Shown: piece by piece, positions 6,480 to 14,628 of the stretch
Layout of the letters: each line of letters opens with the position of its first letter
Position numbering within the stretch: the first letter of the stretch is position 1
Source of the DNA: a virus
DNA: 20,974 bases
IMG/VR virus record: IMGVR_UViG_3300029448_000540
Coordinates: 1 to 20,974 of that record
Direction: 5' to 3' (one strand)
Position numbers and translations under genes: made by a program
Notes under the pieces: model-generated
Databases searched by the model: none
What the model was told of the DNA's origin: nothing
The model's input: the letters and a program-made list of their open reading frames with translations, nothing else

Positions 6480-7170
6480 TGGCTTCATGGGCGGGATGAA
6501 TTCCCGTCGAGCTGCTAAGGCTAGAAACCGAGAAAAGATGCGTTCTTATAACAATAAGATGACGCTAAGAACGGCTCAAAATAGAACTGATAGAGCCAAT
6601 ATAAAACAACAAATAGAAGCTAGTAAGGGTTCTGCTTTTGATGCTGCAGCCTCTGAACAACTAGTAACAAATGAAGTATTAAAGAAGATTAGATTTAAGC
6701 AACAAGCTTCATTGATCAAAGCTCAACAAGCTGCAACCCCTATCAGTTCAGGTGTGTCAGCTAAACGTGCATTAAACAAACCATGGCAACAGCTAGGGTT
6801 TGAAAACAGAATGTTTGCTGCTGAGTTTGCAAGTCGTATAGGTCAACAAGAATCTAAGAATCAAACTACATTTAACAAGCTTTATCAAAGTAACTTACAA
6901 AGTTGGCAAGGTGGTAAACCTCTTATCTTTGATCAGAAACCAGCTATGGATAAGGTACCTTCATTCTTTAGTGCGTTATTAACTGGTGCATCGGCTATAC
7001 CACTAGGTGCTGTACCTGGACAAGAACAAAGTGGTTTAAAAACACAGGATAATTCTATTAATTATCAAACATTTACACCAGCTGCAACTAGCAATTTCAA
7101 CTATTCAGATTCATCAACATCAATATCTACTAAACAAGCCTTTGGCGGTGGAACATTCTTAGATTATTAA
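6436..7170 (+). CDS. Internal virion protein B (T7 gp14-like)
   Basis: The 244-aa protein starts MCVPPAALGAISALSGFMGG, a hydrophobic Ala/Gly-rich helix, followed by a long Arg/Lys/Gln-rich helical region (about residues 23-140, e.g. RRAAKARNREKMRSYNNKM). The C-terminal third is low complexity and rich in Ser, Thr and Asn. This is the layout of gp14-type ejection proteins, which leave the capsid first and form the pore in the host outer membrane; T7 gp14 is 196 aa. The start lies 44 nt inside the gp13-like gene, and the next gene starts 2 nt after the stop, so the four internal-protein genes form one tightly packed block. Confidence 0.82.
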   Translation: MCVPPAALGAISALSGFMGGMNSRRAAKARNREKMRSYNNKMTLRTAQNRTDRANIKQQIEASKGSAFDAAASEQLVTNEVLKKIRFKQQASLIKAQQAATPISSGVSAKRALNKPWQQLGFENRMFAAEFASRIGQQESKNQTTFNKLYQSNLQSWQGGKPLIFDQKPAMDKVPSFFSALLTGASAIPLGAVPGQEQSGLKTQDNSINYQTFTPAATSNFNYSDSSTSISTKQAFGGGTFLDY

Positions 7171-7172
7171 CT

Positions 7173-9329
7173 ATGGCTTATCAATCACATACTACTAGCA
7201 AGGGATTTGAGCCTATTAATACTCTTGATCCTGCACAAAGAGCTAGTGACAAACTATATTCACAACTTGAAAGAGGTGAAGAGTATAGAAAACAAAACGA
7301 ATTATCACGTATTCAATCTGAAAAAGATAATTCTATATGGAAATCTTTAGGTGCTTTCTCTGAAAAAGCTACCCAGTTTGCAGTTAAGAAAAAGGAGGAG
7401 AAAGATAAAAAAGACTTTGCTGAAGGTTTAAATCTTGCATTTACAGAGGGGTTCTCTAAAGATGCTGTAATAGATTTTGAGAATACAGAAAAGCAAATAA
7501 AAGATGCTGATACTTCTATCCATAAAACAGCTTCTGAATATCAAAAGAAAGGATATAGCCAAGAGGTTGTAGATAGAATTAAAGCTATGTCTCCCATGAA
7601 GGGATATGGATATGCTCAGGGATTAGCACAACGTGCAGGTGCTGGTTATGGGATGTGGTTAGATGAACAGTTATCTAATAACGACACATTACAAATTGAC
7701 CTAACAGCACAAGGTGGAAGAGTAGTTACACCAAAAACAGCACAAACCAACTCAGAGAAAGCTGCCGTTATAAATGAGCTAAGGAAGCAATACTTTGCTG
7801 AGACAGGTCTAGCAGAACTAAATCCTATCTTGGTTAATAAGTATGCCTTTAACGATATACGAAAGTATGACGGTAAGATCATGGCTGCTACTAGAAAGCA
7901 GAACAGGATCGAAGCAAGCCTCTTAGAGCAGACTGAAATCAATCAGCAGTTTGATAATGATCTCATTTCAGCAGAAGAGGATGTACAAAAAAACTCATTA
8001 AATAATGCTCTCTTAAAGCTAGGAACAACCGTAGACGATAGGGACAATAAGCTTGGTATGTCTGGTGCTATTGATCATGTAATAACACACCTAAAAGCTA
8101 AGGCAGATGCAGGTGAGTTAACTGATGAGATGATAGATAATTTATTAAGTCAGAAACCTACACACGCTGGAGGGAAGACTTATGGCGAGCTTACTAACTT
8201 TAGAACCAAGCTAGAAGAAGTAAGGACATATAATTATAAAGCTAAAGTAGAAAGAAACAACGCAAGAAGAAAAGAGAAAGAGGAAGAAGGTAAACAAATC
8301 GAAGAGAACTTTGCAGAAGCCGTTAAAGAGAAAGGTGACGGAGTATTTACTGATGCAGAGCTTCAATGGTATGCAGATGAGTACAACAGTAAGACTGGTA
8401 ACAGTGGTATGCCTAAATTCCTAGAGGACTATCACACAGTTGAAGATGAGGTAAGAGCTGATGAACAAGAAGAACTTGAAAGATTAAGATCTCGTAGAGG
8501 TTATCTACTTAAAAGTGATCTAGTTGGGTTGTCTTATCAAACAAGAAATTTATACCTTGACAGAGTTAAAGAAGATAAACCATTAGCTGAAGCTTCTTTA
8601 AAGGGAGTTACAACTGAGACTGATGCTTTAATTAAATCTTTTGTATCGTCAGCAACTGGTATAGCTATGGGTGATAAGAGTAAAAGTAGCCCTGACTTTA
8701 ATCGTATTTATATGAGAGCTAGTGCTGACTTTGAGAAAGTATTTATGGATAAAGTTAGACGTGGTGAAACTATTGCTGACGCTCAAGAATTTGCAATAGC
8801 TCATGTAAGAGATAAGCTACAAGTACCAGCAGCTGGTGAAAAGATTAATGCTAAAACTCAGTTAAAAGATATTCCATATAATGCTCCGTTTGAAAAAAAA
8901 GATAGAGGTTCTCAAGCGTGGCACATTAGTATTGCTCGTGATCAGATAAAAGCTGATGTTAGAGTCCTTGATACTGAAGTCTTAGTAGGTAGCGATGAAT
9001 ATTTAGAAGAACTTAAAAACAATATAGACAATGGTAATGAAACCATACCTTCATACTACAAAGTTATCTCAGATTCATTTCCTAATTTAACTGATTGGGA
9101 ACTAGCTGATATGCAACTTAAGGCATCAGGTCATCCAGGTTTAAACCCTAATCCAGTTGTGGAGGAATTAAATAACCTACCTGAATTAAAGAGATACTTT
9201 TACTACCGCCTAACTCCTAACCGAGTACAACAAAACATAGGTAAAACAGAAGACATTAATAGTCCACAAGAGATTTCTTATTTTAACCGCAACCAAGATG
9301 TATTACTTCCTGGTTTATCAATAGCTTAG
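7173..9329 (+). CDS. Internal virion protein C (T7 gp15-like)
   Basis: The 718-aa protein is highly charged and almost wholly alpha-helical by composition, with long Lys/Glu-rich stretches (residues about 55-80, and about 355-390 with RRKEKEEEGKQIEENFAEA). There are no Cys and no membrane segments. Length and position match T7 gp15 (747 aa), a component of the internal core and of the periplasmic channel built during DNA ejection. The motif SPMKGYGYAQGLAQRAG near residue 136 is a useful anchor for alignment. The start is AACTATGG without a Shine-Dalgarno sequence, 2 nt after the upstream stop. Confidence 0.82.
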   Translation: MAYQSHTTSKGFEPINTLDPAQRASDKLYSQLERGEEYRKQNELSRIQSEKDNSIWKSLGAFSEKATQFAVKKKEEKDKKDFAEGLNLAFTEGFSKDAVIDFENTEKQIKDADTSIHKTASEYQKKGYSQEVVDRIKAMSPMKGYGYAQGLAQRAGAGYGMWLDEQLSNNDTLQIDLTAQGGRVVTPKTAQTNSEKAAVINELRKQYFAETGLAELNPILVNKYAFNDIRKYDGKIMAATRKQNRIEASLLEQTEINQQFDNDLISAEEDVQKNSLNNALLKLGTTVDDRDNKLGMSGAIDHVITHLKAKADAGELTDEMIDNLLSQKPTHAGGKTYGELTNFRTKLEEVRTYNYKAKVERNNARRKEKEEEGKQIEENFAEAVKEKGDGVFTDAELQWYADEYNSKTGNSGMPKFLEDYHTVEDEVRADEQEELERLRSRRGYLLKSDLVGLSYQTRNLYLDRVKEDKPLAEASLKGVTTETDALIKSFVSSATGIAMGDKSKSSPDFNRIYMRASADFEKVFMDKVRRGETIADAQEFAIAHVRDKLQVPAAGEKINAKTQLKDIPYNAPFEKKDRGSQAWHISIARDQIKADVRVLDTEVLVGSDEYLEELKNNIDNGNETIPSYYKVISDSFPNLTDWELADMQLKASGHPGLNPNPVVEELNNLPELKRYFYYRLTPNRVQQNIGKTEDINSPQEISYFNRNQDVLLPGLSIA

Positions 9330-9334
9330 ATATT

Positions 9335-12300
9335 ATGCAAAGCGAAATAGATCCTACGGGATTCAAATTAGGCACAGCCGAAGAAGATATAGATGCAGGT
9401 CAACGATTAATAGACGAACAAGCAGAAGCTGATAGGCTTAAACGCCAACAGGAAATTCAACAAGAACAACCTACAGCTCAACCTCAACAACAGGAACCTT
9501 CTACGGAGGGTAATGACTTTGGTGAGGAGCTTGGATCTGCAATAGGCAAAGGTGTTCTAGGTGCTGTGCAATCAGTAACAACTGCACCTGAGCGATATTA
9601 CGATATGGTCACATCTGGTAATTCAGATGATAAGGATGAAGTAGATGCTGACTGGAAACCAGATTTCGATCCACTAGGAATTAGTGATGTAAAAGACCCA
9701 CTAGTTGATACTTGGTGGGGAAACATGGTTGAACGCGTAACTCATTATGGTGTATTAACAGGTGGTGTATTTGCTGCAGGAGCTGCAGTAACCGCTGGTG
9801 CTCCTATAACTTTACCTGCTTTAGCCGTTGGAGCTATTGTCGGTGGTACAGCTGCAGCCATATCTCATTACTCACAAAGAGAAGATAATATCTCTAGTCT
9901 TGTTGTAGAGAAGATACCTCAACTAAGTCCAATATTCGGTCATACAGCTATTAAAGAAAAGGATCATCCATTGATGAAAACTTTCAAGACAGTTGTAGAA
10001 GACATGGGAGTTGGGATGATAGTTGATAAGATCTTCACACAGATTGGTGGCAATGGAGCTGAGATTGCTGCAAAGAGAGCAAAGAATGTAGACGACCTAA
10101 CCTTAGAGAAGGCGAAGGTAGAAATGGAAGACCCTGGATTTAGAGGTCATAAGAACAAACCAATTGCTGATAGTTCACAAGGTAGTCCTAACTCAACTGG
10201 TACACCTGGACGAGTATATAAACAGTTAAATCTAATTGAGGATCTTGGAGAGGATCTTGGATCTACGGATGCAGTATTCACACCAACTCAATTAGAGAGG
10301 ATGGTTCAATCTAATGATTTAACAGATGTTGAATATAAACAGTTAGCTCAAAAGCTAGTTGGTGATACTAAATATCAACAGCTGGTTGCATCTGCTAAGA
10401 AGCAAGGTATGACGTTTGCAGAGGTGCATAAGCATACTCTTATGCGTACTCAAGAGGTTCTTGGTAGACATACAACAGGTATGACACCAGAGGAGTTCTG
10501 GGAACCATTACTTAAGAATCCTGACAAAACATTAGGTCTTGATAATTTGTCACCAGCTGATATGGCTACAGCTGATTTGGTAAATGCAAGTCTATTTAAA
10601 AAGTTAAGAGATCACGGTATAGCTGGAAGAGAACTATTTGATTATCAAGATGTCTTTGCTGAAGATGGAATGATGAAAACCATCGCTGATCAACTAGTTG
10701 TTGGTCTAGGACAAGCAAAGAAAACTAGATATCTATGGGGTGTATCAGGTCAAGTTATGCAGAAAACTGATCCAGCTGCACGCTTCAAAGAGATGCAAAA
10801 GGTTACTAAGAACTTAGCTGACATACATGACGAGACTGTTGATGGTGTACGTCTAATGATGCAGTTCTTGAAAGATAGTCCATCTGATGAATTAGCTCAG
10901 GGGATATTAGAAGTCTTCTCTATGAACAACAAAATTCATAATATGACTGACTTCAATGCATGGATGAGACAGAAGATAGTTGGTGGTGAGTTTAACAATA
11001 AAGCTCAAACTGGCCAGATGATTAAAGAGCTACAGGGGATGATGGTTAACAGTGTTCTTAGTGGTCCTAAAACACCACTCAGAGCGATCATGGGAACCAC
11101 AAGTAATGCTTACCTTAACTCTTTCAACACAGCACTTGGAGCGTTGGTTAGAACGCCATTTACAGGTGATACAACAACCTTAAGAGCTAGTGCAGCATCG
11201 TTAAAATCGATGGCTGAGATTATCCCAGATGCTTGGAAAGTATTTAAAACTAAAGTTGATGCCTACTGGACTGGTGACATAGCCACTATTAGAAATAGAT
11301 ACCAAGAATATCAACCACTAGATGTTAACTGGGAGTTAATGGGTAAGTGGGCGCATGAGCAAGGAACACGTGGTGAACAAGCTGCTTTTAATATTGCTAA
11401 TGCTGCTAGATGGGTTAACTCTCAAACCTTCTTTACCTACAGTACAAGGATAATGGCTGCTACTGATGACACCTTTAGGTACATCATGGCTAAGTCTAGG
11501 TCTAGAGAGAAAGCACTAAGAGAAGCACTCGATGCAAAAGCTGCAGGAGATATATTCGATATCACTCCTGACATACTTAAGCAAGCTGAGGATCTTGAAT
11601 ATAAGAAACTACTTACACCTGATGGAGATCTAGATTTAGCAAAGGATTCTTATCTAAATAGTCAATTTAAAGAAGTCACCTTAACTAGTGAGCTAGGTGT
11701 AATGGGTAAAAACCTAGATCAGGTATTTAACGATGCACCATTTTTAAAACCATTCTTCCTATTTGCACGTACTGGTATTAATGGTCTAAAGGTATCTGCT
11801 AAGAACTCACCACTAATGTCACTACTACTAAAAGAGAGTAGAGATATAGCTTTTGGAAGTGTTGATGATCTACCTAAGTTAGCCAAGTACGGTATTGAAA
11901 CTGCAGAGGATTTGGCTCAGGCTAAGGCGTTATTTGCTGGGAGACAAGCTCTTGGTATAACAGCGACAATACCAATTACTCAAAAATATCTAGCTGGTGA
12001 ATTAACTGGTAATGGTCCTGTTGATCATTCAATGAAACAAACTTGGATTGATACAGGTTGGCAACCTAGAAGTATGAAGATAGGTGATGCATGGGTTTCT
12101 TATGACTCATTTGAACCTTGGAACCTTGTCCTTTCCAGTATTGCTGATATAGGAGATAACCAAAAATTAATGGGTGATGAATGGGCTGAAGATAGATTAT
12201 GGAGAACAGCTATGGCTGTTGGTCTTTCTAATCCTGCAAGTAAAACATATCTACAAGGTCTTAACCAACTCATTGATTTTGCACGTGGACAACCTGGTAG

Positions 12301-13015
12301 TGGTCAAAGAGTTATAGCTAACTTGGCAAACAACACCTTTCCAATGTCTAGTCTTAGAAATGAGATAGGTAAGGTATTAACTCCATATATGCGTGAGTTA
12401 AACTCTGGTGTTGGTCAATCAATAAGAAACAGAAACCTAACCTTTGAACATCTTACAAAGGATGAGTTACCTATTAAGTACGACATGCTTAATGGAGAAC
12501 CAATCAAGAATTGGAACTTCATGCAACGTATGGTTAACTCTATATCACCTGTCACTTTCAACATAGATAAGAAAAGCAAAGGTAGAACTTTACTTTGGAA
12601 CAGTGGTTACGATCTAAGACTTACAACCTTCTCAGCACCTGATGGTACATCTCTAGAAGATAGCCCCAGAATTAGATCCATGCTTCAGAAAGCAATGGGA
12701 GATTACAACCTAGAAGAGGTATTAAATCAACTAGCCGAAAGAGATGATGTAAAAGCTTCTATGGCAAGGATGGATAAATTAAGAAGAAGTGGACAGTTTG
12801 ATCTGAATCCTTCTGACTCATTCTTACATCTTGATCTCATTAGTATGCACATAGAAGAAGCTAAGAGACAAGCTTGGGCTTCAATACAACATGAAGAAGA
12901 AGTACAAGACCTCTTACAAAAGAGAGAAGAGTTAAAAGGTCGTCAACGTGTAGAGAAATACAACACCCAGAACTATTCATCCGAAAAAGATCCCTTAACA
13001 ATGAGGAATAAATAA
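9335..13015 (+). CDS. Internal virion protein D (T7 gp16-like)
   Basis: The 1226-aa protein occupies the gp16 position; T7 gp16 is 1318 aa and forms the core and the inner-membrane part of the ejection channel. The N-terminus is a Gln/Glu-rich helical linker (residues 20-60). Residues 138-177 form an Ala/Gly-rich hydrophobic stretch (GGVFAAGAAVTAGAPITLPA, then ALAVGAIVGGTAAAI) long enough to insert in a membrane. The rest is helical, with NSVLSGPKTPLRAIMGTTSN near residue 570, a segment typical of cyanophage gp16-like proteins. I do not see the lytic transglycosylase domain that T7 gp16 carries at its N-terminus. The start (TATTATGC) lies 5 nt after the upstream stop; the stop overlaps the fiber ATG (TAATG). 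Confidence 0.85.
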   Translation: MQSEIDPTGFKLGTAEEDIDAGQRLIDEQAEADRLKRQQEIQQEQPTAQPQQQEPSTEGNDFGEELGSAIGKGVLGAVQSVTTAPERYYDMVTSGNSDDKDEVDADWKPDFDPLGISDVKDPLVDTWWGNMVERVTHYGVLTGGVFAAGAAVTAGAPITLPALAVGAIVGGTAAAISHYSQREDNISSLVVEKIPQLSPIFGHTAIKEKDHPLMKTFKTVVEDMGVGMIVDKIFTQIGGNGAEIAAKRAKNVDDLTLEKAKVEMEDPGFRGHKNKPIADSSQGSPNSTGTPGRVYKQLNLIEDLGEDLGSTDAVFTPTQLERMVQSNDLTDVEYKQLAQKLVGDTKYQQLVASAKKQGMTFAEVHKHTLMRTQEVLGRHTTGMTPEEFWEPLLKNPDKTLGLDNLSPADMATADLVNASLFKKLRDHGIAGRELFDYQDVFAEDGMMKTIADQLVVGLGQAKKTRYLWGVSGQVMQKTDPAARFKEMQKVTKNLADIHDETVDGVRLMMQFLKDSPSDELAQGILEVFSMNNKIHNMTDFNAWMRQKIVGGEFNNKAQTGQMIKELQGMMVNSVLSGPKTPLRAIMGTTSNAYLNSFNTALGALVRTPFTGDTTTLRASAASLKSMAEIIPDAWKVFKTKVDAYWTGDIATIRNRYQEYQPLDVNWELMGKWAHEQGTRGEQAAFNIANAARWVNSQTFFTYSTRIMAATDDTFRYIMAKSRSREKALREALDAKAAGDIFDITPDILKQAEDLEYKKLLTPDGDLDLAKDSYLNSQFKEVTLTSELGVMGKNLDQVFNDAPFLKPFFLFARTGINGLKVSAKNSPLMSLLLKESRDIAFGSVDDLPKLAKYGIETAEDLAQAKALFAGRQALGITATIPITQKYLAGELTGNGPVDHSMKQTWIDTGWQPRSMKIGDAWVSYDSFEPWNLVLSSIADIGDNQKLMGDEWAEDRLWRTAMAVGLSNPASKTYLQGLNQLIDFARGQPGSGQRVIANLANNTFPMSSLRNEIGKVLTPYMRELNSGVGQSIRNRNLTFEHLTKDELPIKYDMLNGEPIKNWNFMQRMVNSISPVTFNIDKKSKGRTLLWNSGYDLRLTTFSAPDGTSLEDSPRIRSMLQKAMGDYNLEEVLNQLAERDDVKASMARMDKLRRSGQFDLNPSDSFLHLDLISMHIEEAKRQAWASIQHEEEVQDLLQKREELKGRQRVEKYNTQNYSSEKDPLTMRNK

Positions 13016-14607
13016 TGTCTTTAGTTTCTCCAGTTGCTCCAGTGGAGTACAAAGGGGATGGAACTAAAACTCAATTTACTTTCCCATTCCCTTACGATGA
13101 TAAAAAAGATGTAGTTGTAGAGCTATGTACTTATGGTACTAATAATTGGATAAAACAAAATGAAGGTGGTAGCTATAGATTTTTAAATGACAATACAATC
13201 GTATTTAAGGTTGCACCTAAGAATGTAGGTGGAGGTGATTCACAGAATGCAATTAAGATTTCTAGACAGACCTACGCTAGAAGGATACTAGCTAATACGT
13301 TTGCTACATCTAGACCTGAATGTGAAGTAGTTGATATTACTTGCAGAGGTAATACTGATGGCACAAATGGCACCTTTACTGATGATAGAGATGAAGCAGC
13401 AAGACCATATAAAGTAGGAGATACAATTACATACAATTCTCCATGTGATGATGGAGCTAATGTTTATTGGTATACAACACCTACCTCTGGTGGTTCAGCT
13501 ACTTTAATTAGAACTGATTTTGTAAGAGGGTTAACTAAAACAACTTCCTTAGTCTTAGATTCTACTCATATAGATAAGAGAATCAGTGTCAAAGTTAAAT
13601 GTATAGGTTGTGGTCCTCCAGATGGTTTATGTTGTGAATGGACTGTCAATACTGATAATGACGTATTAGATAGTAATGGCTGTGGATTAAGTGCAGTTAT
13701 TGGTTCAACAGCTAAGAAGATGTTGCATCATATTCAATCAGGATATGGTGTTATAAAACTTACTCTTACCAGTCCTGATATTGGTAGAACATTTAATGTA
13801 GCCTTTCCAGATGGTACAAGTTATGACTATATAGTTGGAGGTGGTAGTACACCATCCGCTGAGAAGGTTATACCTAAGCCAGATGATTCTGCTTATGTAA
13901 TCATCACTGTACCTGATGCTTCTAGTAAGGGTTGGCAATACTCTTTACGATGTACTGAAGCTGTAGACACTTCTAAATATAAATATTGTAGATTTGTAGG
14001 TGATATAAAAAGCTATTACGGCGGAAGATGGAGTGGTGGTGCTTGGGGATGGGGTACTCGTTATTGGATACCTGGAGAAGATACTTCTTCACAAAACCGA
14101 TCAACATGGAAATTTCCTAAGAAAAGCGGCTGGTTAGAATATAACCCTGGTACAAAAACTGATGGTTACGCAACTATCAATGGTCCAGGTATAGCTGAGT
14201 TTAATGCCTATGCAATAAGTGTATTCATGTATGGTTCATTTTATTTTGGTGATCAACCTTCAAGGGGTATTTATGAATACCAACCAGTGCCTTGGAGATC
14301 TTCTTATACTGTTATGGGAATGCATAATGGTGTAGGTATATATTTTGGGTCTTTAAGTGTTAATAGTAAAGGCTGTCCAGATTGCTCACCTGATGGTACT
14401 AGAACATATGTTAAACATTTTTCCTTATCAAATGATAGCTGGATGACCGTAGCTGGTTATTGGGAATTTTCTAACGATACAGCATTAGATAAAGTAGTCG
14501 AAGCAAGCTGGGATGGATATAGAGGGGATGCGTATAGGACAATGGACACTGAAGGAGAAGTAACAGTAGACGATTCATATATGCCAAATTTAACAGACAT
14601 CAATTAG
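13015..14607 (+). CDS. Tail fiber with T7 gp17-type attachment domain, Cys-rich body
   Basis: The first 80 or so residues contain the hallmark of the T7 fiber N-terminal domain (YKGDGTKTQFTFPFPYDDKK), which docks fibers to the tail, followed by NAIKISRQTYARRILANTF. Then comes a region with Ig-like character (residues about 100-225: KVGDTITYNSPC, VYWYTTPTSGG, RISVKVKCIGC), and a Trp/Tyr/Gly-rich C-terminal body (RWSGGAWGWGTRYWIPGED, MGMHNGVGIYFG). The 530 aa contain 13 Cys, in clusters such as KCIGCGPPDGLCCEW and GCPDC, which is unusual for a podovirus fiber. The second half of the canonical attachment domain is absent here and instead begins the next gene. The product is likely a host-binding fiber or an adaptor for the long fiber. 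Confidence 0.82.
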   Translation: MSLVSPVAPVEYKGDGTKTQFTFPFPYDDKKDVVVELCTYGTNNWIKQNEGGSYRFLNDNTIVFKVAPKNVGGGDSQNAIKISRQTYARRILANTFATSRPECEVVDITCRGNTDGTNGTFTDDRDEAARPYKVGDTITYNSPCDDGANVYWYTTPTSGGSATLIRTDFVRGLTKTTSLVLDSTHIDKRISVKVKCIGCGPPDGLCCEWTVNTDNDVLDSNGCGLSAVIGSTAKKMLHHIQSGYGVIKLTLTSPDIGRTFNVAFPDGTSYDYIVGGGSTPSAEKVIPKPDDSAYVIITVPDASSKGWQYSLRCTEAVDTSKYKYCRFVGDIKSYYGGRWSGGAWGWGTRYWIPGEDTSSQNRSTWKFPKKSGWLEYNPGTKTDGYATINGPGIAEFNAYAISVFMYGSFYFGDQPSRGIYEYQPVPWRSSYTVMGMHNGVGIYFGSLSVNSKGCPDCSPDGTRTYVKHFSLSNDSWMTVAGYWEFSNDTALDKVVEASWDGYRGDAYRTMDTEGEVTVDDSYMPNLTDIN

Positions 14608-14628
14608 TTCTTATACATTACAAACAAT

